The notes beneath the pieces were generated by a model. That model worked only from the letters and a program-made list of their open reading frames with translations. It made no database searches and was not told the DNA's origin. The position numbers and the translations under genes were made by a program. Shown one piece after another: positions 1-8,887 of a DNA stretch of 64,000 nucleotides. Every line of letters starts with the position of its first letter. Position 1 is the first letter of the stretch. Source of the stretch: Fimbriimonas ginsengisoli Gsoil 348 (lineage in GTDB: Bacteria; Armatimonadota; Fimbriimonadia; Fimbriimonadales; Fimbriimonadaceae); the NCBI GenBank assembly GCA_945881865.1, contig CAMCVK010000004.1:172779-236778 (forward strand). Reading direction: 5' to 3'.

Positions 1-1923
1 ATTGGCCTCGACCCCAACTTCGTGATCTACGACGACGGAGATCAATTGGCGATCATCCGGGACATCCTCAAGCAGATGAACATCGACGACAAGTCGATTC
101 AGCCCCGGGCGGTTCTCTCCGAAATTTCAAACGCAAAGGAAAAGCTTCATTCGCCAGAACGGTACACGGACCGAGCGGCGAGCTACTTCGAAAAAATTGT
201 CGCCCAGATTTTTCCGAAGTACAACCAGCGGCTGGCCAAGGCCAACGCGTTGGATTTCGACGACATTCTAGGCTACGCAAACCGATTGCTGGAGCAGCGC
301 CAAGATATTCGCGAAAAGTACCAGGAGCGATTTCTGCATGTGCTGGTGGATGAGTATCAGGACGTAAACTTTGCCCAGTACAACCTGGTGCACCTTCTCG
401 CCGGAAAGCACCGCAATATCGTCGTCGTTGGCGACGATGATCAGAGCATTTATGCTTGGCGCGGGGCCGACGTCGCGCTGATTTTGCGATTCGGCAGCGA
501 TTATCCAGACGCGAAAATCATCAAGCTGGAGAGAAACTACCGGTCCACGAAAACAATTTTGGCGGCCGCCAACGCGGTGATTTCGCGCAATCGGTCGCGT
601 GCCAGCAAAGAGCTTTGGACGGAGAACGAGCAAGGGAAGTCGATCTCGTTGATGCAAGCGGGAACCGAACAGGATGAGGGACGGCTCGTCGCCGAACGGA
701 TCCAAACCGAGGTCAATCGCGCCACCCGCAAGTTCCGCGATTTTGCGGTTCTGTACCGAACCAACGCCCAAAGCCGCATCCTGGAAGAAGCGTTTCTGTC
801 GGCCCGGATCCCCCATGTGCTGGTGGGCGGCCAGCGGTTCTACGAGCGAAAGGAAATCAAGGACATGCTGGCGTACCTTCGATTGACGCACAACCCACAG
901 GATGAGGCCGCCTTTAACCGCTGCATCAACACACCAACGCGCGGAATCGGCGCGACTGCCCTAGCGAAGATCGCGGAAACCGCCACCCGGCGGGGCGTCT
1001 CGCTTTCGGAAGCCGCGAGCGACCAAGAGCTTCAGAACAGCCTGACGAAGAAAACGGCCTCTTCTCTGCGCAGCTTCCTGGGCGGGCTGGAAGATGCCCG
1101 AAACGTCGCACAGGGCGGGTCGATTACGGAAACGTTGCGCGGCCTAATGACTTCCAGCGGGATGATCGACGCGCTGAAGGCCGAAGGAAGCCAAGACTCG
1201 ATCGCGCGGCTTGAGAACCTCCAGGAAATGCTGAACGTGACGGCCGAATATGACGCGACGGCCGACGAACCTTCGTTGGGTGCGTTTCTCGAAGGAGTTT
1301 CGCTTGTGGCGGATGTCGATGCCCTGACGGGCGAGAATGGCGACGCGGTGACGCTGATGACTCTTCACAGCGCAAAGGGGCTCGAGTTTCCGGTCGTGTT
1401 CTTGGCCGGGCTTGAGGAAGGAATTTTCCCGCATGCTCGCTCGTTGGCGTCCGATAAAGAATTGGAAGAAGAGCGTCGGCTGGCCTACGTCGGCATGACC
1501 CGTGCCCGCGAAGAACTTCACCTGCTGCACGCCCACCGTCGGTCCACCTACGGCACGCCGAACTTCAATCCTCGCTCGCGCTTTCTGGATGAGGTCCCGG
1601 CCGAACTGCTCAGCGCGGAAGGCGAGTACGCCTATGCGCCAGGTGGCCGCAGCGGGAACCTAGGCTACGAGCGAGGCGGAAGTTATCAATCCGGGCAACG
1701 GGCCACCCCGAGCGTGATGGCGGAACCAGAGCAGAAAAAGAAAGCGCCTGACTGGAAGCCACCGTTTACGGTCGGGCAGGCAGTGATCCACCAAAAATTC
1801 GGTCGCGGTGTCGTGGTGGCCTGCATGCCGGTGCGCGATGATGTCGAAGTCACCGTTGCGTTTCCGGGAGACCTTGGGGTGAAGAAACTTGCGCAGCGAT
1901 TCGCTAAATTAGAGGCGGTGTGA
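1..1923 (+). CDS. pcrA: ATP-dependent DNA helicase PcrA/UvrD, 5'-truncated by window edge
   Basis: Superfamily 1A 3'-5' helicase of repair and replication restart. The reading frame is open from base 1, so the gene starts upstream; roughly 110 residues, including the Walker A lysine loop, are missing. Visible motifs in order: motif II DEYQD (base ~349), motif III GDDDQSIYAWRGA (~430), motif IV NYRST (~535), motif V LHSAKGLEF (~1365) and motif VI AYVGMTRAREEL (~1485). The C-terminus has a Gly/Ser/Tyr-rich linker and then a small Tudor-like domain (VIHQKFGRGVV) typical of PcrA/UvrD, which binds RNA polymerase in characterised homologues. Its stop overlaps the next gene by four bases (GTGA). PcrA and UvrD cannot be separated from sequence alone. 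Confidence 0.95.
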   Translation: MGLDPNFVIYDDGDQLAIIRDILKQMNIDDKSIQPRAVLSEISNAKEKLHSPERYTDRAASYFEKIVAQIFPKYNQRLAKANALDFDDILGYANRLLEQRQDIREKYQERFLHVLVDEYQDVNFAQYNLVHLLAGKHRNIVVVGDDDQSIYAWRGADVALILRFGSDYPDAKIIKLERNYRSTKTILAAANAVISRNRSRASKELWTENEQGKSISLMQAGTEQDEGRLVAERIQTEVNRATRKFRDFAVLYRTNAQSRILEEAFLSARIPHVLVGGQRFYERKEIKDMLAYLRLTHNPQDEAAFNRCINTPTRGIGATALAKIAETATRRGVSLSEAASDQELQNSLTKKTASSLRSFLGGLEDARNVAQGGSITETLRGLMTSSGMIDALKAEGSQDSIARLENLQEMLNVTAEYDATADEPSLGAFLEGVSLVADVDALTGENGDAVTLMTLHSAKGLEFPVVFLAGLEEGIFPHARSLASDKELEEERRLAYVGMTRAREELHLLHAHRRSTYGTPNFNPRSRFLDEVPAELLSAEGEYAYAPGGRSGNLGYERGGSYQSGQRATPSVMAEPEQKKKAPDWKPPFTVGQAVIHQKFGRGVVVACMPVRDDVEVTVAFPGDLGVKKLAQRFAKLEAV

Positions 1924-2516
1924 AGCGATTTCTTCTTCTCGGAGTGCTGGCGTTGGCCGGCTGCCAGGGTGCGTCAACCGCGCCGATGCCGCTTGCAAAA
2001 GGCGCGCGGTGGAACTACGCGGTTTTCGCACCGCCGCAGCGCTACTTTGATGAGCTGAAGGTCGGCAATGCAATTAGCGTCGCCGGAACGAGCGGCTTCG
2101 AAGTTTCCAGCAACATGGGCGTTGGCCGGCTTGGGTGGAAGAACGGAATTCTTTACGCGTCGCAGACCGCTAACGCTCGGTTCGAGCCCGCCCTGCCGCT
2201 CTACACGCCGACGGTCCGGCCTAAGGCGGAACCTGGGGAAAGCGAGCCGGACGAAAATTATCGGGGAACGCTGTCGGCGGGAGGCGAAGCCATTCGGGTC
2301 ACCGGACGCGTGTTTCGTGAAGAAAAGCTTCAGGCAGTGAGTGCGAACGGAGTGGAGTACAAAGCCATCCTTTGCGAAGCCGCTTTGGTAGGCGGTGGGC
2401 GCCGCTTCAACCTGAAAACCTGGTTCGTCAAAGGCATCGGTATCGTTCAGCAAGAGCAACGCGTGAACGGACGGCTCCTCGTTCAGCTTCAATTGTTGCC
2501 CCGGCAGCGTCGCTAA
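1920..2516 (+). CDS. Putative lipoprotein of unknown function
   Basis: Protein of 198 residues starting at GTG inside the GTGA overlap with the helicase gene, so it is probably translated by coupling. The N-terminus is a classic lipoprotein signal: basic MKR, a hydrophobic run, then lipobox LAGC with the lipidated cysteine at about residue 15. The mature part is soluble and beta-rich and ends in basic residues. It resembles small secreted proteins in which a measured value is stored in a beta-sandwich, but I recognise no family. It converges with the GNAT gene on the other strand; the two stops overlap by four bases. Confidence 0.75.
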   Translation: MKRFLLLGVLALAGCQGASTAPMPLAKGARWNYAVFAPPQRYFDELKVGNAISVAGTSGFEVSSNMGVGRLGWKNGILYASQTANARFEPALPLYTPTVRPKAEPGESEPDENYRGTLSAGGEAIRVTGRVFREEKLQAVSANGVEYKAILCEAALVGGGRRFNLKTWFVKGIGIVQQEQRVNGRLLVQLQLLPRQRR

Positions 2517-2962
2517 AGCTCGATTCGGCAGGTACGCCAGTCGGGCATCACGCGCGCACCCATCGATTCGTAGAAGTCAATGGCGTTTTGGTTCCAATCG
2601 AGAACCGACCAATCCACGCGCTTGCACCCGCCTTCTCGGGCTAGCTCGATGATGTGATTCAACAGAAGCTTCCCGATGCCCTGGCCGCGAACCTCGGGTG
2701 CCACGTACAGGTCTTCAAGGTAAAGCCCCTTCCGGGTGAGAAAGGTCGAATAGTTATAGAAATAGATCGCGTAGCCCACGGTCTGGCCGTCGCTCACGGC
2801 CACGACCGCATGGCACACCGGTTTTTCGGAGAAGAGAGATTGATGCAGCTCTTCCTCCGAACCCTTCACTTGGTCCCGAAGCTTTTCGAACTCCGCCAAG
2901 TCCAGAATCATGCGCCAGATCGTGGAGACATCGGCTGGCTCCGCCGGACGAATCGAGGTCAT
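2513..2962 (-). CDS. GNAT family N-acetyltransferase (diamine acetyltransferase-like)
   Basis: Single GNAT domain of 149 residues. The acetyl-CoA loop is RGQGIGKLLLNHI, preceded by the beta-4 strand LYLEDLYVAPE and followed by the C-terminal WSVLDWNQNAIDFYESMGA segment. The LEDLYV and FYESMGA signatures are those of spermidine/spermine (diamine) N-acetyltransferases, so a polyamine or small-amine substrate is likely but not proven. Its ATG overlaps the stop of pheA by one base (TGATG), so it is the second gene of a minus-strand pair with pheA. Confidence 0.85.
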   Translation of the reverse strand: MTSIRPAEPADVSTIWRMILDLAEFEKLRDQVKGSEEELHQSLFSEKPVCHAVVAVSDGQTVGYAIYFYNYSTFLTRKGLYLEDLYVAPEVRGQGIGKLLLNHIIELAREGGCKRVDWSVLDWNQNAIDFYESMGARVMPDWRTCRIEL

Positions 2963-4059
2963 CAGCCTTGTCCGAAGTTATCCTGCCGCGGATAGCTTCC
3001 CAGAATCGTGGTTTCGAGGGCGAGTAGCTTCAGCGCATCCAGCGCTCCTTGAAGGCCCTCGTCTTCGAAATGTCCATCGCAGTCGGTGTAGAACATGTAC
3101 TCAAAGGTCGCGCGCTGGGCGGGGCGGCTCTCGATGAGCGTGAGGTTGACGCCGTTCGCTTCGAACGCGCTAAGGGCCTTCACCAATTCGCCGGGCCGGT
3201 TGCGAACGTTGAACATCACGCTGGTTTTGTCCTGCCCGGTGCGGGCGGGCTGGTTGTAACCGAGCACGATGAACCGGGTGCGGTTCGCGGGATTGTCCTC
3301 AATGTGCTCGACGAGCACCGGAATGCCCACCGTTTCTGCGGCAAGTCGGTTTGCGATCGCCGCCCCAAACGGGTCGTTTATCGCCCGCTCGGCGGCCTTC
3401 GCGGTTGGCACTACCTCCACGATCTGGGCCTTCGGCAAGTTCAGCTTTAGCCAGTGGCGGCACTGGGACGATGGCTGCGGGCCTGCGTAAACGCGCTCGA
3501 TCGCATCGAGCATGGGTGCGGTCGAGACGAGGTGATGATGAACCGGAATGTACGTCTCGGCGCAAATGCGCACGTTCGTCTGCGGAAACTGGTCCAGCGT
3601 CTCGGGCACGATTCCGGCGATGGAGTTTTCGACCGGCACCACACCGTAATCAACGTTGCCGCGCTCAACTGCCTGAAACACATCCGGAATGGTTTCCTTC
3701 GGCGAAAAGTCGGAACTCGAACCAAAAGTTTGCAGGGCGGCCACGTGCGTGAACGTTCCCGGCGGGCCCCAATAGGCACAGCTCAACGGCTTCTCTGCCG
3801 CCCGTGCCGCGCTGATGATTTCTCGAAAAACGGCGATGAGCTGCCGGGTTTGCATCGGCCCCGGGTTCATTTCCGCCAACGACTGGTAAATCGAGCGCTC
3901 GCGCTCCGGGGTGAAGAACGGCCGTCCATCCCGCCCCTTCACGCGCCCAACCTCTTGCGCCAGCTCAACCCGACGGGAGAGAAGGCGAACCAGGTCCGCG
4001 TCAATGGAGTCTATGTCCTTGCGGATTGCCGAGAGGTCACGGTTCGGAGTATCTGGCAT
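2962..4059 (-). CDS. pheA: Bifunctional chorismate mutase / prephenate dehydratase (P-protein)
   Basis: Converts chorismate to prephenate and then phenylpyruvate in phenylalanine synthesis. The 365 residues show the standard order: an AroQ-type chorismate mutase helix bundle (about 8-90, IRKDIDSIDADLVRLLSRR), a prephenate dehydratase domain (about 95-275, opening AYWGPPGTFTHVAAL and carrying the TRF motif in NRTRFIVLG), and a C-terminal ACT domain (about 285-355) with the phenylalanine-binding ESRP motif, which implies feedback inhibition. Length is normal. It is divergent from cdaA and leads the GNAT gene. The DAHP synthase of the same pathway lies at 20703-21743, not in this operon. Confidence 0.96.
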   Translation of the reverse strand: MPDTPNRDLSAIRKDIDSIDADLVRLLSRRVELAQEVGRVKGRDGRPFFTPERERSIYQSLAEMNPGPMQTRQLIAVFREIISAARAAEKPLSCAYWGPPGTFTHVAALQTFGSSSDFSPKETIPDVFQAVERGNVDYGVVPVENSIAGIVPETLDQFPQTNVRICAETYIPVHHHLVSTAPMLDAIERVYAGPQPSSQCRHWLKLNLPKAQIVEVVPTAKAAERAINDPFGAAIANRLAAETVGIPVLVEHIEDNPANRTRFIVLGYNQPARTGQDKTSVMFNVRNRPGELVKALSAFEANGVNLTLIESRPAQRATFEYMFYTDCDGHFEDEGLQGALDALKLLALETTILGSYPRQDNFGQG

Positions 4060-4149
4060 CGAAGGAATGATTATGAGACCTTCGACCTTTACCGCGCAAA
4101 ACGGAGCGATGCCAAAAAAATGGACGGGCTAAACTAACGGGTACCTACT

Positions 4150-5058
4150 TTGGACGACATCACTCGTCAATTCACCGCTCTGCGTAGTCTGCCGGCGCAG
4201 GAAATTTTCGTCAGCCTGTTTGACGTTGGCTTAGTCGCGTATCTCATCTACCGGTTGTTGATGCTTGTTCGCGGCACTCGCGCCTGGCGAATCTTCATCG
4301 GAATCGTCGCCTTCATTTTCTTGCTGTTCCTCAGCGACCGATTGAACCTCAACACATTGCACTGGATCCTGGAAAAAGCCACGATTCTCGGGCCGGTTGC
4401 GCTCGTCATTTTGTTCTTGCCGGAACTGCGACAGGCGATCGAGGGCATCGGAAAGATCACGCCGTTGCAAATTTTGGAGTTTGCGCCTCCGGCGGCGAGC
4501 ATCGAAGCGCGAACGGTGGAGGAAATTACGAATGCCGTGACCTCGCTGGCACAACAAAGCGTGGGCGCGCTCATCGTGATCGAAAAAACCGCGAAGCTCG
4601 ATGAGATCGTTGCGAACGGCGTGCCGCTCAACGCGCAGGTTTCTTCGCCGCTTCTGGGAAGCATTTTCTACGGGGAGAATCCGCTACACGACGGGGCGGT
4701 CATTCTTCGCGCCGATAAAATTCTGGCGGCCGCGTGCCGCTTGCCGCTCAGCGAGTCGGTAACCCTCGATCCGAACGTGCACATGCGTCATCGGGCGGCG
4801 GTTGGAGTTACCGAAGTCACCGACGCATTTGTGATCGTGGTTTCCGAAGAACGCGGCTCGATCAGCATTGCCAGCGACGGCGTCCTCACGCGGCTGGAAT
4901 CGCCGCAAGCGCTTCGGGAGTTCCTTAACCGCGAGCTTCGCAAAATGGCCGAGACGACGCCGCAAAGAAAGTCGTCCCGGCTCGGTCACCGTGATCGGTC
5001 AAAGAACGGCACGCCGCCGGAAGACAAGAAGGCGCCAGAAGTGGGAGCTAAGCGATGA
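4150..5058 (+). CDS. cdaA: Diadenylate cyclase CdaA
   Basis: Membrane-bound enzyme that makes cyclic di-AMP from two ATP. Start is TTG at 4150, right after the divergent intergenic region with pheA. Three predicted membrane helices occupy about residues 25-95. The DisA_N catalytic domain follows, with both hallmark motifs: DGA (HDGAVIL, about 181) and RHR (MRHRAAVGVTE, about 211). The C-terminus is a basic, low-complexity tail. It overlaps cdaR by ATGA, the usual pairing. The commonly linked glmM is not in the window. C-di-AMP normally controls potassium and osmolyte balance and cell-wall homeostasis. Confidence 0.95.
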   Translation: MDDITRQFTALRSLPAQEIFVSLFDVGLVAYLIYRLLMLVRGTRAWRIFIGIVAFIFLLFLSDRLNLNTLHWILEKATILGPVALVILFLPELRQAIEGIGKITPLQILEFAPPAASIEARTVEEITNAVTSLAQQSVGALIVIEKTAKLDEIVANGVPLNAQVSSPLLGSIFYGENPLHDGAVILRADKILAAACRLPLSESVTLDPNVHMRHRAAVGVTEVTDAFVIVVSEERGSISIASDGVLTRLESPQALREFLNRELRKMAETTPQRKSSRLGHRDRSKNGTPPEDKKAPEVGAKR

Positions 5059-6110
5059 AACGAGCAATCCACATTCCGTTCCTCATTTCGTCAATTCTGC
5101 TTTCGATCATGCTCTGGGTCGTCGTCTCCGCGCAGAACAGCTTGGTGAAGCCGCTCTCGCTCGACATTCAGCTTCAGAGCCTGGATACGGAGAAGTTCTT
5201 CGTTCGCAACGCCGACCGGGTTCTTCCGGTTCTTGCGAGAGGCACGGTTCGTGAGATGGACCTGCTGCAGATGGAAACGATGTTCGCCGCGGTGGACCTT
5301 CAACGGGCGAAGCCCGGGAAGGGTTTCTATCCCATCCGAATCTATCCGGACCGCCTTCGTGCCTTGCTGGTAGACCTGCCGCAACGCGTGCCGGTCGAGA
5401 TCGAGGCCATCTCGGAGAAGGAGATCGCCGTGACGGTGGAGGTGAAGGGCAAGCTCCCCGATGGCGGCACGGTTCTGGATGAAGCGGTCTCCGATCCGGA
5501 CACGATCAGGATACGGGGCCCGAAATCCGAAATTGATCGGATTACAAAAGTGAAGGCGGTGCTGGACCTCAACAACGTTTCATCGAACCGAACGGGTCCT
5601 TACGAAGAAGACGTATTTGCCTACACCAGCGATGATTCGCGGTTGGAAAACGTGCAGGTAATCCCTTTCAAGGTGAACATAACCGCGTTGCTCATGGCGG
5701 CGCCCGTCGAAAAAGCCGGGTTTGTGCAGGTTCGTTTCAGCGGTCAGCCGGCACCCGGATTTCAAGTGGTCGGCTACGACGTCGAGCCGCCCCAGGTGAA
5801 CCAACTCGGGGGAAGCCGGGCCATCGCAAAGGCGAACCAGATCTACACGAGCCCCGTTAGCCTGGAGGGCCTAAGTAGCGACACAACGGTGGAGGTGTCG
5901 CTGGCGGCCCCGCCTGGCATCCGCCTGAATCCAAAGGTGGTGAGGGTCCGGGTTCGAATTGTGCCGGCGTCCTTGCCGAACGAGCCAAGCCGCAACGGCG
6001 CAAATCCCGATCCCGCCACGACCTCGGGTAGCAACTTGCCCGGTACGGAACCGGCTACCACGGGCGGAAATCGGCCGATCATTTCGCCGCCACCTAGGGT
6101 CGGCGGATGA
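5055..6110 (+). CDS. cdaR: CdaA regulatory protein CdaR (YbbR-domain protein)
   Basis: Protein of 351 residues with one N-terminal membrane helix (IPFLISSILLSIMLWVVVSA, about 7-27) and an extracytoplasmic part built of YbbR repeats (about 35-110, 120-195 and 210-300). The C-terminus is rich in proline, glycine and asparagine and probably unstructured. In characterised systems CdaR binds CdaA and tunes its activity. The ATGA overlaps on both sides, with cdaA upstream and a GNAT gene downstream, indicate a single coupled transcript. Confidence 0.92.
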   Translation: MKRAIHIPFLISSILLSIMLWVVVSAQNSLVKPLSLDIQLQSLDTEKFFVRNADRVLPVLARGTVREMDLLQMETMFAAVDLQRAKPGKGFYPIRIYPDRLRALLVDLPQRVPVEIEAISEKEIAVTVEVKGKLPDGGTVLDEAVSDPDTIRIRGPKSEIDRITKVKAVLDLNNVSSNRTGPYEEDVFAYTSDDSRLENVQVIPFKVNITALLMAAPVEKAGFVQVRFSGQPAPGFQVVGYDVEPPQVNQLGGSRAIAKANQIYTSPVSLEGLSSDTTVEVSLAAPPGIRLNPKVVRVRVRIVPASLPNEPSRNGANPDPATTSGSNLPGTEPATTGGNRPIISPPPRVGG

Positions 6111-6883
6111 ACGCCATTCGCCCGATTCGGCAGGACGAGGCCGACGACTTTTTGGAGTTGCTCAGCGGCACGTTTGGGCTCGATGTGGACCGCTCGTCTC
6201 GGTTTTTTTACGAAGAGCCGTTTTTTGACCTGAAGCGAAAGTGGGCTCTGTTCGAGGGCCGAAAGATGATCAGCATCCTCACCGTGACTCCGCTCACGTT
6301 TGGTTGGGGCAAGGCGATCGGCATTGCAGGCGTCGCCACCCGGACCGACCGGCGGGAAGAAGGCTTGGCTTCTCAACTGTTGCGGCATGTTCTTCGCGAG
6401 GCCACGCGGGCCGGAGAAGGCCCGGCACTCCTCTTCGCCGTGAACACGAAAGTCTACGAGAAAGTCGGATTCGAGGCCATCGACCAGGTGATTCGCGCTC
6501 CCATCGAGTCGCTTCAGGGCGAAGAAAGCGCCCCGACGATGTTAGAAAACTCGGAAGTGCGCGCGATTTACGACCGCTGGGCGGCCGCGCACCCCGACCG
6601 GTTGCGACGCGACGACCTTCGCTGGCGTTACTGGAAGTGGCATATGCGCACTTGCACCCCTTTTCGGTCCGGCTACGTTTGCGCCGAGCCAGGGCTGTTG
6701 CGCGAGGCCATTTTTTCCCCAACCATCGCCCCACTGCCGCTGATGGAAGGTACGGAATGGCTTGGAACCACCCGAATGGCGGATGAACTCGGCTTCATGT
6801 TCTCCCGCGCGACCCTCGAAATGACCCTGATGGGGTACCAGTTCCCATCGGTACCGCAACTTTTTCTCACCGACCAGTTCTAA
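6107..6883 (+). CDS. GNAT family N-acetyltransferase
   Basis: Protein of 258 residues. The N-terminal half is a GNAT fold opening IRPIRQDEADDFLEL; the acetyl-CoA loop is RTDRREEGLASQLLRHVL (about 78-97), followed by the NTKVYEKVGFE segment. The C-terminal ~120 residues are longer than a minimal GNAT and recall the Eis-like enlarged architecture, though not convincingly. The substrate is unknown. It is third in the cdaA operon (ATGA overlap with cdaR) and is followed by a rhodanese gene after 2 bp, so it may serve a c-di-AMP-linked or general stress role (inference). Confidence 0.8.
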   Translation: MNAIRPIRQDEADDFLELLSGTFGLDVDRSSRFFYEEPFFDLKRKWALFEGRKMISILTVTPLTFGWGKAIGIAGVATRTDRREEGLASQLLRHVLREATRAGEGPALLFAVNTKVYEKVGFEAIDQVIRAPIESLQGEESAPTMLENSEVRAIYDRWAAAHPDRLRRDDLRWRYWKWHMRTCTPFRSGYVCAEPGLLREAIFSPTIAPLPLMEGTEWLGTTRMADELGFMFSRATLEMTLMGYQFPSVPQLFLTDQF

Positions 6884-6885
6884 CC

Positions 6886-7263
6886 ATGAAAACCCTGAAA
6901 GATTTTGTTGATACCGCGCTCGGCTCCGTGCGGGAGATTTCCCCGGAGACGACGGTCTCGCTCCTCGGCCACGGCGATTACGTGCTGCTGGACGTTCGCG
7001 AGCCGGATGAATTCGCTCTCGGTCACCTTCCCGGAGCGATCAACGTTCCGCGGGGGTTTCTTGAGGTAAAAGCCGACCTCACCCACCCCAAGCGGGCGGA
7101 ATTCCTGGAAGACCGAAACCAGAAAATCATTTGCTACTGCGGCGGCGGGCATCGAAGTGCGCTGGCGGCAGACACCTTGCGCCAGATGGGATTTGAGGAT
7201 CCTCTGACCATGGCAGAGGGCTGGACCGGCTGGACCGCGCGCGGCCTCCCCACCGAACTGTAA
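6886..7263 (+). CDS. Rhodanese-like sulfurtransferase
   Basis: Single-domain rhodanese of 125 residues. The active-site loop is CGGGHRS with the persulfide cysteine at about residue 85; a DVREPDEFALGHLPGAINVP segment gives the conserved CH2A region. There is no signal peptide, so it acts in the cytoplasm, probably carrying sulfane sulfur to an unknown acceptor. It starts 2 bp after the GNAT stop and closes the cdaA operon; the next gene is preceded by an 88 bp gap. Confidence 0.9.
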   Translation: MKTLKDFVDTALGSVREISPETTVSLLGHGDYVLLDVREPDEFALGHLPGAINVPRGFLEVKADLTHPKRAEFLEDRNQKIICYCGGGHRSALAADTLRQMGFEDPLTMAEGWTGWTARGLPTEL

Positions 7264-7351
7264 AGCTGCGTATGTTCGGATGAACCTGTGTTATATTGAG
7301 CCGTCAACCTCCCACCGCTGCGGGGTTTGCGCAATGTTTTGAGAAGCGAAG

Positions 7352-8842
7352 ATGGGGCTGTTCAACAAGTACGATCGCGGCGGGTTTTTTGACGAAATGT
7401 TCGACGCGTCGGGCCCGCGGAAGCACTATAAAAACGTCTTTCGCGCCCTCGACAGCATGTCGCCCGAGCAGTTTCAAGCGCGGCGCGAACTTGCCGAGCT
7501 GACGCTCATTAACCAAGGCATCACGTTCACCGTCTACGGCGACGCCGCCGGTACCGAAAAATCTTTCCCGGTCGACCTGCTGCCGAGAATCATTCCGGCC
7601 GACGAGTGGTCGCAAATCGAGCGCGGTCTGATCCAGCGCGTCCAAGCTCTTAACCTTTTTCTGCAAGACGTTTACCAAGATCAGCGAATCCTCAACGATG
7701 GCGTGATTCCCCGGGAGCTGATTGTCGGGGCACCAAGCTTTCGGCGCAGCTTTGTTGGGGCAAGCGTTCCCGGTGGCGTCTACATTCACGTGTGCGGCAC
7801 CGACCTCATTCGGGACGGCGACGGAACCTACTGCGTGCTGGAGGATAACTGCCGAACCCCGAGCGGCGTCAGCTACATGCTGGAGAACCGGCTGATTCTT
7901 ACCCGCGTGCTGCCGAACCTCTTCCGCGAGAACGCCGTGCGACCGATTGAGGACTATGCCTTTCATCTGCTGGAGGCATTGCGAAGCTTCGCTCCCCCGG
8001 GCCGCGATGAGCCCAACGTCGTCCTGCTGACCCCCGGCGTCCACAATAGCGCCTACTTCGAGCACGCGTTCTTGGCCCAGCAAATGGGCATCGAACTCGT
8101 AGAGGGACGCGACCTATTTGTTGACGACAACCTCGTATTTGTGAAGACTACGAAGGGCCGAAAGCGGGTCGATGTCGTCTATCGAAGGATCGATGACGAC
8201 TATCTGGATCCGCTCGTTTTCCGTCCGCACAGCATGCTCGGCGTCACCGGAATCGTGAACGCTTACCGAACCGGAAACGTCGCCCTGGCGAACGGAATCG
8301 GCACCGGAATCGCCGACGACAAGGCCGTCTACCCGTACGTGCCCGAGATGATTCGTTACTATCTGAACCAGGAGCCGATTCTGGCGCAGGTTCAAACCTT
8401 CATGGGTTGGCGGCAAGACGACCTTCGCTACATGCTGGAGCACGCTTCGGAGCTGGTCTTCAAAGCGACGAACGAGAGCGGCGGCTACGGCATGCTGATG
8501 GGTCCGCAGGCCAGCAAATCGGAGATCGACGACTACCTAGAAAAGGTGAAGGCCGACCCGCGAGGCTACATCGCGCAACCGCTCATTTCGCTGTCGCGGT
8601 CGCCGTGCTTTGTGGAGAACGGCTTCGAAGGGCGGCACGTTGACCTCAGGCCGTATATCGTTTGCGGGCGCGACAAGGTGACGATTGTTCCCGGCGGTCT
8701 CACTCGCGTGGCGCTCCAAAAGGGCTCCTACGTGGTGAACAGCAGCCAGGGCGGCGGAAGCAAAGACACGTGGGTGCTTACCGATCGCGCAAGCACGATG
8801 CACCAAGAGATGAACGGCATGTCGCAAACCATGTCGATGTAG
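7352..8842 (+). CDS. Circularly permuted ATP-grasp protein (DUF404/DUF407 type)
   Basis: Protein of 496 residues matching the circularly permuted ATP-grasp family. The N-terminal signature is GLFNKYDRGGFFDEMFD, the middle has DLIRDGDGTYCVLEDN and CRTPSGVSYMLENR, and the ATP-grasp core follows (NESGGYGMLMGP, then RPYIVCGRDKVTIVPGGLTRVAL). Family members probably catalyse ATP-dependent ligation in peptide-like synthesis and usually sit beside an alpha-E (DUF403) gene and a transglutaminase-like gene. Neither partner is here, so this copy is an orphan in its immediate context. Substrate unknown. Confidence 0.9.
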   Translation: MGLFNKYDRGGFFDEMFDASGPRKHYKNVFRALDSMSPEQFQARRELAELTLINQGITFTVYGDAAGTEKSFPVDLLPRIIPADEWSQIERGLIQRVQALNLFLQDVYQDQRILNDGVIPRELIVGAPSFRRSFVGASVPGGVYIHVCGTDLIRDGDGTYCVLEDNCRTPSGVSYMLENRLILTRVLPNLFRENAVRPIEDYAFHLLEALRSFAPPGRDEPNVVLLTPGVHNSAYFEHAFLAQQMGIELVEGRDLFVDDNLVFVKTTKGRKRVDVVYRRIDDDYLDPLVFRPHSMLGVTGIVNAYRTGNVALANGIGTGIADDKAVYPYVPEMIRYYLNQEPILAQVQTFMGWRQDDLRYMLEHASELVFKATNESGGYGMLMGPQASKSEIDDYLEKVKADPRGYIAQPLISLSRSPCFVENGFEGRHVDLRPYIVCGRDKVTIVPGGLTRVALQKGSYVVNSSQGGGSKDTWVLTDRASTMHQEMNGMSQTMSM

Positions 8843-8887
8843 CTTTTCTTAACACGGGCGCAGCGCGAGACCGGTTACGATGGTTGC

